A stretch of 64,000 nucleotides of DNA from Singulisphaera sp. GP187 (GTDB lineage: Bacteria; Planctomycetota; Phycisphaerae; Phycisphaerales; SM1A02). The stretch lies in assembly GCA_945868805.1 (NCBI GenBank), contig CAMBMO010000002.1:159978-223977 (forward strand), written 5' to 3'. The notes below the pieces were generated by a model that saw only the letters and a program-made list of their open reading frames with translations, searched no databases and was not told the origin of the DNA. Below are positions 49,365-60,782 of this stretch, one piece after another; the stretch's first letter is position 1; each line of letters starts with the position of its first letter. The translations under genes were made by a program, and so were the position numbers.

Positions 49365-50345
49365 TCACCCGCTCGCGAGTGTCGACCGTAATCCCTCTGC
49401 GAAGGGCACGATCGGCTCGTATCCAATGAGAACCTTCGCGGCGTCAATCGCAGCCATGCTGTCGCGAACATCGCCTTGTCGTACTGGCTCGAAGATGGGC
49501 TTCGACTTGACACCCAATACTTCGCTCATCTGCTCGAGCAATTCGAGAAGTGAATACTTCGACCCGCATCCGATATTCACCATCTCGCCCTGGAGTTTGC
49601 GCGTCGCCAATCCAGCAAGAAGATTCGCATGGACCGCATTGTCAACATGAGTGAAGTCGCGCGTCTGTCCGCCATCACCGAAGATCGTCGGTGAGGTTCC
49701 TTCGCGCAGTGCGGTTGCAAATTTGGGAATCACCGCCGCGTACTGCGAGTCGGGTCGCTGCCTTGGGCCAAAGATGTTGAAGTACCGCAAGCTGATTGTC
49801 GAAAGTCCGTAGCAAATTGCCCACGCTCGACAGAGATGCTCGCCTTCGAGTTTCGTGACCGCATAGGGTGAACGGGGATCGGGCACCATCGTCTCGATCT
49901 TTGGCAGTGTCGGCGTGTCGCCGTATGCACTGCTCGACGCGGAATAGACGACTCGAGCGCATCCCGCCGCTCGCGCTGCATTCAACACCATCATCGTTCC
50001 CGTTGCATTCGCCGCCTGATATCGCTCAGGAGTCACGAGTGATGCAGGGACCGAGCCCAACGCAGCAAGATGGAAGACCACGCTCGATCCTCGAACTGCG
50101 CTCTCGAGTGCGACCTCGTCCAGAATGCTCCCCTCGATCAACTCGACATTCTTCGAACACCCCGCGAGATTCTCCCGTCGCCCATTCGAGAGGTCATCGA
50201 TCACCCGCACCCGCGATCCCATTGCGTCGAGAGCGCTCACGATGTGCGAACCGATAAACCCGGCGCCACCTGTGACGCACACTTCTCTCTTCACATATGA
50301 ATCGCGATGCTGGTCATGCCAGCGACTGGTCATGCGGGCTTCCAC
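49365..50345 (-). CDS. NAD-dependent epimerase/dehydratase (UDP-glucose 4-epimerase-like)
   Basis: [57 protein letters not shown]; true start may be the internal GTG near 50294. Confidence 0.9.
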   Translation of the reverse strand: MEARMTSRWHDQHRDSYVKREVCVTGGAGFIGSHIVSALDAMGSRVRVIDDLSNGRRENLAGCSKNVELIEGSILDEVALESAVRGSSVVFHLAALGSVPASLVTPERYQAANATGTMMVLNAARAAGCARVVYSASSSAYGDTPTLPKIETMVPDPRSPYAVTKLEGEHLCRAWAICYGLSTISLRYFNIFGPRQRPDSQYAAVIPKFATALREGTSPTIFGDGGQTRDFTHVDNAVHANLLAGLATRKLQGEMVNIGCGSKYSLLELLEQMSEVLGVKSKPIFEPVRQGDVRDSMAAIDAAKVLIGYEPIVPFAEGLRSTLASG

Positions 50346-51886
50346 GCAGACTTGAATGTCTTCAGCGCGGAGAGGAACTTCTCGTCAAGACCCTTGAAGG
50401 ATTTCCCAGCCGCCAATTCGGCGCGGAGCGCCCTCTGAGGTCCCGCAAAGTACGCCAGCATGTCGCGCTCGAACGCGTTCACCTTGTCCAAAGCGACATC
50501 GTCGAGGATGCCCTTCGATCCAGCGAACATCGAAATGCACTGATCGATCGTGTCAAACGGCGTGTATTGCCCCTGCTTGAGAATCTCGACCATGCGCGCT
50601 CCTCGCGCGAGTTGCCGAGTGCTCGCCTGATCAAGTTCCGTCCCGAGCTGCGCGAACGCTTCAAGCTCTCGGTACGCAGCGAGATCGAGTCGCAGTGATC
50701 CCGCGACTTCCTTCATCGCCTTGATCTGCGCCGCTCCACCCACGCGACTGACGGAGATACCGACATTGATCGCGGGTCGCACGCCTGCCGAGAAGAGTTC
50801 GGGTTGCAGATAAATCTGGCCGTCGGTGATCGAGATCACATTGGTCGGGATATACGCCGAAACGTCGCCTTCTTGGGTCTCGATGATCGGTAGCGCTGTC
50901 AGCGATCCGCCTCCATTCTCCTTCGAGAGTTTGGTCGATCGCTCAAGCAATCGCGAATGCAGATAGAAGACATCGCCTGGATATGCCTCCCGACCTGGTG
51001 GTCGGCGCAGAAGGAGCGAAAGTTCGCGGTACGCGACAGCTTGTTTCGACAAATCGTCGTAGACGCAGAGAACATGTTTCGGGCCGGTGTACTTCGGATC
51101 CTTACCCTTCCACATGAAGTACTCGCCCATTGCGCAACCGGAGTATGGAGCGATGTACTGCATCGGCGCCGACGAAGCTGCGCCGGCGTTCACCACGATC
51201 GTGTACTCCATTGCGCCGTGACTCTTCAGCGTGTCGACAACGCCAGCGACAGTCGAATCCTTCTGACCGACCGCGACATAGATGCAGACCACGGCGTCGG
51301 GCGTTCCCCAGTACTGCTTCTGGTTGATGATGCAATCCAAGCAGATCGCCGTCTTGCCCGTCTTGCGATCGCCGATCACGAGTTCGCGCTGACCGCGACC
51401 CACGGGGACCATGGCGTCGATGGCCTTGATTCCGAACTGCATCGGTTCCTTGACCGGCTGACGCGCCGCAATTCCAGGGGCGACGATATCGACCTTGCCC
51501 GTCTCGGTCGCGCCGAGCGGTGCGCCACCATCGAGTGGCTTGCCGAGCGGATCAACCACGCGACCGAGCAACTCTGGACCGACGGGAACTTCGAGCAATC
51601 GGCTCGTCGATCGAACCGTGTCGCCTTCGCGAACGCCGATGGCATCACCGAAGATCGCGACACCGACAGTGTCCGACTCCAAGTTCATCACTTGGCCCAT
51701 GACCGTGCCGGCTTGGGTTTCAAACTCGACCAGTTCGCCGGACATCGCCTTGCCGAGGCCGTAGATGCGCGCGATTCCATCGCCAACTTCGACGACCTGG
51801 CCGACATCGCTGATTTCCAGCTTGTTGCCGAATTGTTCGATTTCGTGGCGGATGACTGATGCGATTTCGTCGGTCTTGATTTTCAT
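50330..51886 (-). CDS. atpA: ATP synthase F1 subunit alpha
   Basis: [42 protein letters not shown]; start [16 protein letters not shown]. Confidence 0.97.
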   Translation of the reverse strand: MKIKTDEIASVIRHEIEQFGNKLEISDVGQVVEVGDGIARIYGLGKAMSGELVEFETQAGTVMGQVMNLESDTVGVAIFGDAIGVREGDTVRSTSRLLEVPVGPELLGRVVDPLGKPLDGGAPLGATETGKVDIVAPGIAARQPVKEPMQFGIKAIDAMVPVGRGQRELVIGDRKTGKTAICLDCIINQKQYWGTPDAVVCIYVAVGQKDSTVAGVVDTLKSHGAMEYTIVVNAGAASSAPMQYIAPYSGCAMGEYFMWKGKDPKYTGPKHVLCVYDDLSKQAVAYRELSLLLRRPPGREAYPGDVFYLHSRLLERSTKLSKENGGGSLTALPIIETQEGDVSAYIPTNVISITDGQIYLQPELFSAGVRPAINVGISVSRVGGAAQIKAMKEVAGSLRLDLAAYRELEAFAQLGTELDQASTRQLARGARMVEILKQGQYTPFDTIDQCISMFAGSKGILDDVALDKVNAFERDMLAYFAGPQRALRAELAAGKSFKGLDEKFLSALKTFKSAWKPA

Positions 51887-51946
51887 GTGTGTTTCCTCGT
51901 AAGAACTCTCGATACTCAACAAAATGGTCCTGTGTCAGGCACTGGG

Positions 51947-52546
51947 TCAGGCAATAAACCTCTTGGAGTCAGCGCGAACGGCCGCTCCACCCGATTCCAC
52001 GATCGTTTCCTGTAGTCGTCGCAGGCGCGTCGCGACCGATCCATCGACGAGTTGATCGCCGATTCGCAATTTGATCCCGCCAATCATCTTTTTGTCTGCG
52101 TAATAGTGGAAGATCGCCTCTTTGCCAATCGCCGCACGCAATTTCTCGCGCATCATGGTCTCGGATGCATCTCCCATTGGCTTGCCGTCGATCGTGAAGA
52201 CATCGACTTCGGTTTTTCCGAAGAGCTTCTGGAGCAATCCATCGTAAGACTGCCCCATCTCGAGCAGGTGCCCAAGTCTTCCTTTGTGATTCACGACACT
52301 CACGAATCGGTAAAGCGTCTCGCTCACTCGGCCCTTGAGAATGCGGTCGATCGTCGCGGTTCGTGCCGTCGAGTCGATCGCGGGCGATCCGAGAAAGCTC
52401 ACAAATGCCTTATTGCCGACGATGACTTCGCAAAGCTCACTCAGCTCGTCGCCAATCTCCTGCGCACGCGAGTTGCCACCCTCTTTGACCGCCAGCTCGA
52501 GGAGAGCGTTGGCGTACACGGTTGCGATTTCCTTCGTGGCGGTCAT
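51947..52546 (-). CDS. atpH: ATP synthase F1 subunit delta
   Basis: ATVYANALLELAVKEG...IGGIKLRIGDQLVDGSVATRLRRLQ. Confidence 0.92.
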   Translation of the reverse strand: MTATKEIATVYANALLELAVKEGGNSRAQEIGDELSELCEVIVGNKAFVSFLGSPAIDSTARTATIDRILKGRVSETLYRFVSVVNHKGRLGHLLEMGQSYDGLLQKLFGKTEVDVFTIDGKPMGDASETMMREKLRAAIGKEAIFHYYADKKMIGGIKLRIGDQLVDGSVATRLRRLQETIVESGGAAVRADSKRFIA

Positions 52547-52591
52547 GGGTTGCTTGCGTTCATGGACTCGAACTTCTTCTGCTGCGATCGA

Positions 52592-53104
52592 TCAGTTTCG
52601 CTTGCTGGACATTCCTGCGAGCGACTCTTCGACCATTCGCTTCTGATCCGAGGGATTGATCTCGCGCTGAAGAATGCGACCCGCGATCGAGATCGCGAGC
52701 GTCGCCGCATGCGACTCGAGTTCCGCCACGGCAGTACGCCGGGCGTTCTCGATTTCTTCTCCAGCTCGCCGTGCGCGCGCCGTCAATTCGGCCTCGTTCT
52801 TTGCACGAATTTCTTCGCCAAGTCGGACAGCTTCGGCCTTTGCCTCTCGAATCATCACCGCCGACTGCTCGAGTGCTTCCGAGAGCTTCTGCTCGAACTC
52901 CTTCTGTTTCGCAGAAGCCGCAACGCGAGCTGCCTCGGCAGAAGCAATCTCGTGCAAGATCTTTTCATTGCGTTCGTCGAGCCCCTTCTGGATCTTTGGC
53001 CAGACGTAGATGCTCAACGCACCCATGACAATCGTGAAAACCACGATCGTCGTGATGAATGGAAGCAGATTGAATGCGAGCGGATCAGCGGATGCGATCA
53101 ACAT
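52592..53104 (-). CDS. atpF: ATP synthase F0 subunit b
   Basis: N-terminal TM then long charged helix; between atpE and atpH. Confidence 0.92.
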   Translation of the reverse strand: MLIASADPLAFNLLPFITTIVVFTIVMGALSIYVWPKIQKGLDERNEKILHEIASAEAARVAASAKQKEFEQKLSEALEQSAVMIREAKAEAVRLGEEIRAKNEAELTARARRAGEEIENARRTAVAELESHAATLAISIAGRILQREINPSDQKRMVEESLAGMSSKRN

Positions 53105-53161
53105 AAGACGTACTCCTCGTCATGACCATGCACAAGCACGGTCGCGGAACCATCGATCGAA

Positions 53162-53488
<327 letters not shown>

Positions 53489-53604
53489 TCAGTCTTGAAA
53501 CATTGTCCTGAACATGGTTCTCAAATGAAACTTGAGGGCGAACATCGCCCGCAAGGGGTCAACAATATACAGAGTTCTGCCCATTCTGCTTTCGAGCGTG
53601 CTCT

Positions 53605-54570
53605 CTAGTGTGTGGCATGCGTGGCTTGGGGTTGCGAACCATGAGGATCTTCCTGTCCTGCTTCTTCTTCGTGTGACATCAGGCTGATGAAAACTGCCGT
53701 CAGAAACATGAAAATGAACGCCTGAAGGAGCGCCACGAAGACTTCGAGGAAGGTGATCAAAATCGCGCCGATTCCACTGACGAGCGTGATTGCGCCAACT
53801 GCCAAGGTTCCCAGACCGGCCTTCATCGCCATCGCGCCGAACATCGTGACAGTGATGAGCAAGGTATGACCCGCCACCATGTTGGCGAAGAGTCGGATCG
53901 CCAACGCCGCGGGCTTGACGAAGAGACCGAAGAACTCGACGACAAAGATGATCGGAATCACGAGCCATAGAAAGATCGATCCGTGGACGAGCTCGTGACC
54001 GCCGCAAAGATGCTCGAGCCATCCCTTGATGCCGAGTTCGCGAAAACCCTGCGCCTGGATCACGATAAACGCAACCAACGCCAACCCGCCCGTCACGGAG
54101 ATACTCGCCGTCGCGGCACCACCAAAGACCGCAGCTGTCTGGTGTTCTTTCAGGTCAAACTTCTTTCCCATCAATCCGTAGATCGCGTCCTGAATGTCGA
54201 CGAATGGCACCAAACCCACAATATTCAGCGCCAATATGAAGAAAAACATCGACAAGAGAAACGAGAGATATCGCTTGGTTAACCGCTTACCCATGACGGG
54301 TACGAGCATCTCGTCACGGAGATAGACAATGATCACTTCGACGACCGATGCGAACGACCCTGTCGGGATGTAGCGCTTGTTCCCCATCGACTCGGGTCCA
54401 GTCGAGATTGATCTCGCGGCTCTTAGGAGGAGGTAGAAAACCACACCGGCACAGACCATGAGCGTCACCATACTCAGCATGACCGGACTATCGAAAATCG
54501 CCTTGTCGACGATGTGTGCAACTGGGTCGTCACCACTCGCCAAGATCATTGAACTCGAAAGTACGGACAT
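53605..54570 (-). CDS. atpB: ATP synthase F0 subunit a
   Basis: FVVEFFGLFVKPAALAIRLFANMVAGHTLLITV, C-terminal LLQAFIFMFLTAVFISL. Confidence 0.94.
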   Translation of the reverse strand: MSVLSSSMILASGDDPVAHIVDKAIFDSPVMLSMVTLMVCAGVVFYLLLRAARSISTGPESMGNKRYIPTGSFASVVEVIIVYLRDEMLVPVMGKRLTKRYLSFLLSMFFFILALNIVGLVPFVDIQDAIYGLMGKKFDLKEHQTAAVFGGAATASISVTGGLALVAFIVIQAQGFRELGIKGWLEHLCGGHELVHGSIFLWLVIPIIFVVEFFGLFVKPAALAIRLFANMVAGHTLLITVTMFGAMAMKAGLGTLAVGAITLVSGIGAILITFLEVFVALLQAFIFMFLTAVFISLMSHEEEAGQEDPHGSQPQATHATH

Positions 54571-54582
54571 TCGACGCGTGCC

Positions 54583-55053
54583 TCAGAGTCGGGGTTTTTC
54601 TTGCCTTGCGTCGCCGACTACGCCGCGCGGCAAATTCGCTGCAATCGCGCCGACTTCAGTCATCAAGACCACGAAGTAGACCGCCCCAACTGCCGCTACG
54701 AATTCGCGGGAATCACATGGGGTTCGGGAGTATATCGCGAGGCACAAAACTGGGGTCGCGAGGAGTCGAACCACCGTTCCGGCGAGCCAAATCGTGATCC
54801 AATCGACTGCGGGACGCGGCCGCCAAGGGAGCGTGATGACCCAGCCGAAAATTGCGATCGGCACGACCGCCAGGAATGCGCGAACCGCCATTGACCAGGA
54901 TTCCCAACCCCAGAGTGGCGCGAGGAATCCCCATGCGACCGCGGTCAGCACTCCTGCTGCGGTGAAAGCCGAAAGAACCATCATCCAGGGAATTCGTAGT
55001 GGCGGACCAAACTTGGCGTCGAGGCTCTGATTGGGTTCACTTGGACTTGTCAT
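54583..55053 (-). CDS. Probable ATP synthase-associated membrane protein (AtpI-like position)
   Basis: Four TM segments, located between atpB and atpZ-like gene. Confidence 0.55.
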   Translation of the reverse strand: MTSPSEPNQSLDAKFGPPLRIPWMMVLSAFTAAGVLTAVAWGFLAPLWGWESWSMAVRAFLAVVPIAIFGWVITLPWRPRPAVDWITIWLAGTVVRLLATPVLCLAIYSRTPCDSREFVAAVGAVYFVVLMTEVGAIAANLPRGVVGDARQEKPRL

Positions 55054-55351
55054 TGTGCCCGCCCTTCACTCCCGACCGAGTTGCTTGATCGATACGATCG
55101 AGTGATGCGTTCAGCTTGAGCGCACCTCGAATGAGCGTGTAGGTCGCGACGATCAGCCCGAGCCCGGTTCCGATGAGGGCGCCAACCGTCTCGTCGCCAA
55201 ACCAGATTCCGATTCCCCATCCTAGGAATGCACCCGCCAACATCTCAGTGACGAACTGCCAGCCCAAGCCCATCATTTTCCATCCAATTCGCATCTCCTC
55301 GCTTCCCTGGTCGGAGCGCGAAGGCCTTGGCGATGTCGGGGCGGAATTCAC
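55037..55351 (-). CDS. AtpZ/AtpI-type F0F1-ATPase assembly protein
   Basis: GWQFVTEMLAGAFLGWGIGIWFGDETVGALIGTGLGLIVATYTLIR two-TM AtpZ pattern. Confidence 0.75.
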   Translation of the reverse strand: MNSAPTSPRPSRSDQGSEEMRIGWKMMGLGWQFVTEMLAGAFLGWGIGIWFGDETVGALIGTGLGLIVATYTLIRGALKLNASLDRIDQATRSGVKGGHNDKSK

Positions 55352-55406
55352 GCCCGCATACTAATTGAGTCCCATCTCTCTGCCGGCGACACTATCCTTT
55401 GGTGCG

Positions 55407-55964
55407 ATGCCCATGCGAGACGATGAAGTAGTCGATGTCACGCCCAAGAAATTGACGTTGGGCGAAAACCTTTTCGTTCCGAGCATCATCAAGGGTCTCG
55501 GCACGACGATGCGCCACCTTGTCGAGAATTTCGGTCGCAACGGCACCAACAAGAAGAACCTGTGGGTCGTGCAGTACCCCGAACAAAAGCGCGACGACCG
55601 ACCTGTCGAAGAGGGCGGTCAGTTTCGACCGACATTCCGCGGTGTTCACAGATTGAACAAGGACGAAGACGGTCGCGTGCGGTGCGTCGCGTGCTTCATG
55701 TGTGCGACGGCGTGCCCTGCTGCGTGCATTCACATCGTCGCAGAAGAGAGCCCCTGGGAAGATCGCGAGAAGTATCCCAAGCAGTTCGACATCGACGAAT
55801 TGCGATGCATCTATTGCGGGATGTGCGAGGAAGCGTGCCCGGTTGATGCGATCGAACTGACTCCGCACTACGAAATCACTGGGATGACGCGCGCCGAGAT
55901 GATTTTCGACAAGTCGAAGTTGCTCGAAGTTTTCGACCAGACCGTCGCTGAAAAGCCCATGTAG
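55407..55964 (+). CDS. nuoI: NADH-quinone oxidoreductase subunit I-like 2[4Fe-4S] protein
   Basis: CVACFMCATACPAACIHI and CIYCGMCEEACPVDAIELT; FRGVHRLNKDEDGRVRC. Confidence 0.93.
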   Translation: MPMRDDEVVDVTPKKLTLGENLFVPSIIKGLGTTMRHLVENFGRNGTNKKNLWVVQYPEQKRDDRPVEEGGQFRPTFRGVHRLNKDEDGRVRCVACFMCATACPAACIHIVAEESPWEDREKYPKQFDIDELRCIYCGMCEEACPVDAIELTPHYEITGMTRAEMIFDKSKLLEVFDQTVAEKPM

Positions 55965-55996
55965 GTGTCTGGATCGGCGGGGCGACGGACGAAGGC

Positions 55997-56044
55997 GGAC
56001 TCGGACAAGGACTCGGACAAGGACTCGGACAAGGACTCGGACAA
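55997..56044. repeat. 12-bp tandem repeat (ggactcggacaa) x4
   Basis: Read directly, 33 nt after the nuoI stop. Confidence 0.97.
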
Positions 56045-56233
56045 TCAGATCGAGATGGCCGCGAAAAGACCTCCCGGCGCTCAAACATGCTCGATGGGCG
56101 CGCGGACGCCTGCCAGCTCCGCAACTCGCGCAGGAGGATTTTCGACGGCCTACACGGTCAGTGTGGTTCCCTCGCGCAATACGCACACCGTATTGGTCCG
56201 CCGTCTCTGTTTGGGTTCCGTGAGACGAGCCCG

Positions 56234-59200
56234 CTACTTGCCGAAAAGTTTGCCGATGTCTTTGAGCGTTCCGCCGATGTTCTTGATCCCGTCCTGAATC
56301 TTCTTGCCATCGAGGCTTGACGCGTCGAAGACCAATTTTACCTTGCTCGCAAGTGGCACGGACTTCCCCTGAACTTCGCCAAGCGGTCCAGAGAGCGTGA
56401 TATCGACTTGCATAAGGTCCCCTGGATCGACCGGCAATTTCGAGATCGCATCGCTGAGTTGCTGCATTGTCGATGAGAGCCCAGATGACGCCCCGCCAAT
56501 TGTGCGACCGAGTGACGAAAGCGGATATCGACAGGTAATGGCAATGGCGTAGGGCGGAGTCTTGCAAAGGTCGATGTCGCCCGAGAGTTTCAACTTCTGC
56601 TGCCATTGATCGCCGAACTTCCCTGCCTCCACGCGGAAGTCCGAATACCGCAAAATCCCCTTTCGAACGGTGATGATAAGCGGTTCGATACGCGCTGGAA
56701 TTGTGTCGGACTTCGCGCTTTGCGCGAGCGCGAGAACCCCCAGCACTTGATTGCTCCGTACGACTTCAACATCTCCGACATCGACGCGTGCGTCGAGATC
56801 AAGTGTGCAGAGATTTCCGTCAAGTGGGTACGACGCGCGCGACACATGCAACTGGATCGGTGGCGCGCTACGGATGTCCGCCAAAATCGGATTGAGCGGT
56901 TCCAACAGTCGACGCTGCAAGACCTTGTTGATGGTGAATGTGACTGAGAGCGGATTGGTACTCGAGATGAGGACCACCCCATTTCCGATCTGCACATTCG
57001 CAGCGGCAATCGACAGGTACTGCGACTTGACGGTCGCATCAACGATGGTCGTTGGCAATCCGCTTGCGTCGGTCGCGACTTTCGCATCAACGGTTGCGTC
57101 GAGTTCTGGGCCAAGTGCCTCGACCAATTGCCCGCCTTGACCGCATGCGGCATCAATGATCGCAGTTGCAATCTTGCTCGCTCGCAACTGCGCCGTCCAA
57201 GCGCCAGCGGATGGATCGAAAGCTCCCGACGGATCGGCAAGTCCGCTCCCGCTGGCTTGCGCCGTGAACGAACCCGACTTGACGCCACTGCCTGACATCG
57301 AAATGGTGAGCGAATCAGCCAATCGTGGTGAGCGCGCGGTGAAGTTCGTCGCCGCGAGCCCGACAATCGGTTTGCCCTTCGGCTCGACCTCGATCGGTGC
57401 GAGATCGACCGAAACATCGAACGAGGCGTTCGTCAATCCATTCGCAGGGAGATTGAGCGACTTGAGATGAATGCCTGCATCGATCGAACCGAGCCGTGTC
57501 ACTGCTGAGCTCGCGTCCTTGTTCCCACTCGCCCAATCCGCAAGTGCGAGTGCGAGTGCGCCAGGAAGCTTGACTTGCAATTCGCTTGCTTGCAGTGTGA
57601 GTGGAACTTTGGTCGCGCCGAAGAACGAGCGCAAGTCGCCACTCGCAGCCACAGCGAGAGAGACCGGCCCAGGCGCAGAATCACCTGCTTGAAATGTGCC
57701 ATCGATTCCGACAATGAGTTCTCGATCGAAGGCCACCGATTTGACAGTAAATGCTGTCTTTCCGAGAGCTAATTTCGGTTTGCCCGTTGGTTCGACCGCG
57801 ATCGCGGCAAGATCGAGCCGAAGGTCTGCCGATCCCGTCGTCGTCGCACCGATCGGGAGCGCGAGCGAGTTGATCGTGAATGCCGCGTTGATATCGCCTA
57901 GATTGGTGATCGACTTCGAGAGCGAATCTGATCCTCTGCTCCAACTTGAAATCGCAATCGCGAGCGCGCCCGGAACCTTCACTGCGAGCGTGCTGGACTT
58001 GAGCGAAAGTGGATAGTCCCCCGCGCCAAGAAGCGACCGCAGGTCACCATTGGCATCGAGTACGACCGACAAGGTTCCAGAGCCAGCCGCGCCCACTGTG
58101 AATTCCCCGCTCAATGCAGCTTGCGCGCGTTCTGCCAAACGTGGGCTCTTGACGCTGAGCGCAACCTTGCCGAATGAAAGAGCGGCGCGATTCGGTGGCT
58201 CGATTGAACCTGGTTCCAAGTCGAGATTCATGACGACTGATGCATCGTCCGCCTTCCCCGTCCATTTGAGACTCTCGACAACAAGCGAACCGCCGATTGT
58301 TCGCCCACCGGTGCGCCCAATCAGCTCCTTCCAATCAACGCCCGAGCGAAGCCCAAGCGCCTGCTCGACGATTTCAGTCGGCACATTGAATGTGGCCGTC
58401 GACTTCGCAACGTCGATGTGACCCGTCGCTGGATCTAGGCTTCCCGAAGTTTTTAGCGTGAGCCGTGGCAACGCGACATCGGCGGTGAAGGAATTGGACG
58501 AGCCGCTTCGATTGAATGATCCCTTGATCGAACCCGGACCGACGAGTGTTGCGCTTCCTTCGCCGATATCGAGCATCGTCGCGAGCGTGTCGCCACTCGC
58601 GATTGCGAGGTCAATCGTCGACTGAAAGTTCGCACTCCCGAGATCTGGCAAGCGAATGGTCGTTACGATCGATGCTGCCTCGCGAGAGCCATTCAGCGCG
58701 ACCGTCAGAATCTTCGACTGCAACTGCGCGTCCAAGCCACCGATCGAGCCGTCCGAGTTCGTTGTGATCGTTGCGCTCGCGACAACTCCTCGCAGACTTC
58801 CTCCGCGAACCAATCCTGGAGCCATCGCGAGATCGATGCGATCCGCCGAGATCTTTGCATTGATCGTCGCGGGAAGGACTCGCCCAGCCGAGTTCGCAGT
58901 CCAGCTTCCTTCGATAGCTCCGACTTGCAGAGCGATTCGCGCTGGTGAATCGAGTGCGACCGCGGGACCGGCAAAGTGCGCGACCAGCGACGGTGCGACA
59001 GTCAGCGCGCAGTCAATCGGCTTCGTCGAAAAACCACTCTTCGTCCAAGCGATATCCGTCTTCACTTCCGTCGCGCTGAGTACGAGCTTGAGTGTTGCCG
59101 TACCGGCCTCCACCGTTCCATCGTTGCTCACGTTCGCGGCAATGGTTGTGACCGCGCACTCCGCCAGGAGATTGCGCGTTTGCGCATCAAGCCATGGAAG

Positions 59201-60760
59201 CGTCGCGAGCACGACAGGCGCGATCTGCACCGATCCCCTCGCGCGCGCTGAATCGATGGCGAGCCCGCCTGCATCGACAAGTCCGCTGATGACCTGATCG
59301 ACCACCAGAGCCGATCCATCAATAGAAGACTGCACCCGAATGTTGACGGCCGACATCGGATCACTCGTCTGAACCGCAATCGTGGTCGCGCCAATTGCGA
59401 GCGAGACCATCGACGAAACCGAAAGCGACATCGGTGCGACCGAAATGTTCGCGTTCACGCGCGCATCCTTCCAGGGCAGCACTGCGGCACCTCCAAACAA
59501 GACCGGAAGAGTGATTGCGTTTCCTTCGATCGTGACTGCGACTGGCGCGGAAATCTTGAGGGATGGTGGCACGAGCGCGGGATCGACTTGCGCACTGATC
59601 GAGAGTCGATCAATCGTCGCCAGATCGCCGCTCTCCGACAGCGCACCTGACGCATTGAACGCAAACTTCTGCGCGAAGATTTCCGCACCGCCCTTGCGAC
59701 CGTCGAGTGTGATCGTCGCGTTCAGATTCGGACCGAGATCACGCGCGGCATCGAGCGGCGCCGGCAAGTACGGCGCAAGCGCGGACGTTGGAAGGTTGAC
59801 GACAGAGATTGACCCCGCGACGGATCGCTTCGCGGCAGCAAGCGGATTCGCCGCGTTCAAATCAATCGTTGCCTGCGCAGATTCGCCAGTTGGAAGTTGG
59901 ATGACCGTATGCGCCATAACCCGCACTGCATCAGCGATCTTCGTCGAAGAGACCTTGAGAGAGATCGATTCCACTTCAAGGGGAATTCCCACCGCTGGAA
60001 TCGCGAGCGCACTCGCCCGAAAGTCGAGATCGACAGACGCCACTGCCACATCAACGGAACCATCGGCGGCGAATAACCCGTCGATGCGTCCATCGAGAGC
60101 GAGCGATCCAACTTTCTCCCCGACTTTCGTTCCAGATGCAAACGAAGCGCGAATAGCCAAATTCTCGACCGCGACCTTCCCCTTGAAGTCTGTAACTTCG
60201 ATGCGCGGGCCACTCTGCGAACTCGTCGCGACGAACTGAAGCGATGTGATCTCGACGACAAGGCCGCGCAATGTCTCTGCGAGCGACCCACTTGTCGACT
60301 GTGGCTTCGCGACAACCGGTGAAGTTGCGGACGCGTCGACAGGAACTTGAAAGAGTTCCGTCAGCGAGAAAGTGCCGTCGGGTCGATAGACCGTCGCGAT
60401 CGATCCCAAAATCGTGAGGTGTGGAGCTTCACTCCCACGTGCGAGCCCAATCAGGCCGTTGTTGGCGGTGACATCGACCCTGATCGACGCGCCGTCCTTC
60501 CCCTTGACTGCGAACCCGCGAATGACCTGTGGTCCAGACCAGGAGAGCGAGAGATCCGAAATCGAAACCTCGCCTTGCACCATAGGTTGGACGGCGCCCG
60601 TAATGAGACTCCGACCGATCGAACCGGAGAGGATCGTCGGCAAGAACCCAACGATGACGGCGATCGCGACAATTGAAACGGCGACGCCGATCAATCCACG
60701 ACGAAGCCACTTTCGACGAGACGGCGTAGCCGACGATTCCGGATTTCCATTCGGTTCCAT
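56234..60760 (-). CDS. AsmA/TamB-like large membrane-anchored protein
   Basis: N-terminal TM, then VQGEVSISDLSLSWSGPQVIRGFAVKGKDGASI; long repetitive beta-rich sequence. Confidence 0.75.
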   Translation of the reverse strand: MEPNGNPESSATPSRRKWLRRGLIGVAVSIVAIAVIVGFLPTILSGSIGRSLITGAVQPMVQGEVSISDLSLSWSGPQVIRGFAVKGKDGASIRVDVTANNGLIGLARGSEAPHLTILGSIATVYRPDGTFSLTELFQVPVDASATSPVVAKPQSTSGSLAETLRGLVVEITSLQFVATSSQSGPRIEVTDFKGKVAVENLAIRASFASGTKVGEKVGSLALDGRIDGLFAADGSVDVAVASVDLDFRASALAIPAVGIPLEVESISLKVSSTKIADAVRVMAHTVIQLPTGESAQATIDLNAANPLAAAKRSVAGSISVVNLPTSALAPYLPAPLDAARDLGPNLNATITLDGRKGGAEIFAQKFAFNASGALSESGDLATIDRLSISAQVDPALVPPSLKISAPVAVTIEGNAITLPVLFGGAAVLPWKDARVNANISVAPMSLSVSSMVSLAIGATTIAVQTSDPMSAVNIRVQSSIDGSALVVDQVISGLVDAGGLAIDSARARGSVQIAPVVLATLPWLDAQTRNLLAECAVTTIAANVSNDGTVEAGTATLKLVLSATEVKTDIAWTKSGFSTKPIDCALTVAPSLVAHFAGPAVALDSPARIALQVGAIEGSWTANSAGRVLPATINAKISADRIDLAMAPGLVRGGSLRGVVASATITTNSDGSIGGLDAQLQSKILTVALNGSREAASIVTTIRLPDLGSANFQSTIDLAIASGDTLATMLDIGEGSATLVGPGSIKGSFNRSGSSNSFTADVALPRLTLKTSGSLDPATGHIDVAKSTATFNVPTEIVEQALGLRSGVDWKELIGRTGGRTIGGSLVVESLKWTGKADDASVVMNLDLEPGSIEPPNRAALSFGKVALSVKSPRLAERAQAALSGEFTVGAAGSGTLSVVLDANGDLRSLLGAGDYPLSLKSSTLAVKVPGALAIAISSWSRGSDSLSKSITNLGDINAAFTINSLALPIGATTTGSADLRLDLAAIAVEPTGKPKLALGKTAFTVKSVAFDRELIVGIDGTFQAGDSAPGPVSLAVAASGDLRSFFGATKVPLTLQASELQVKLPGALALALADWASGNKDASSAVTRLGSIDAGIHLKSLNLPANGLTNASFDVSVDLAPIEVEPKGKPIVGLAATNFTARSPRLADSLTISMSGSGVKSGSFTAQASGSGLADPSGAFDPSAGAWTAQLRASKIATAIIDAACGQGGQLVEALGPELDATVDAKVATDASGLPTTIVDATVKSQYLSIAAANVQIGNGVVLISSTNPLSVTFTINKVLQRRLLEPLNPILADIRSAPPIQLHVSRASYPLDGNLCTLDLDARVDVGDVEVVRSNQVLGVLALAQSAKSDTIPARIEPLIITVRKGILRYSDFRVEAGKFGDQWQQKLKLSGDIDLCKTPPYAIAITCRYPLSSLGRTIGGASSGLSSTMQQLSDAISKLPVDPGDLMQVDITLSGPLGEVQGKSVPLASKVKLVFDASSLDGKKIQDGIKNIGGTLKDIGKLFGK

Positions 60761-60782
60761 AGTGAGCCGAACATTCTATAGA

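Noticed and set aside
55392-56606. 404-aa minus-strand ORF across nuoI and the 12-bp repeat
   Set aside because: Antisense to NuoI ferredoxin motifs; its VRVLVRVLVRV stretch is merely the translated repeat. A CASCGAGRRPRAH segment recalled ribosomal L32 zinc motifs but is too short and lacks the rest of the protein.
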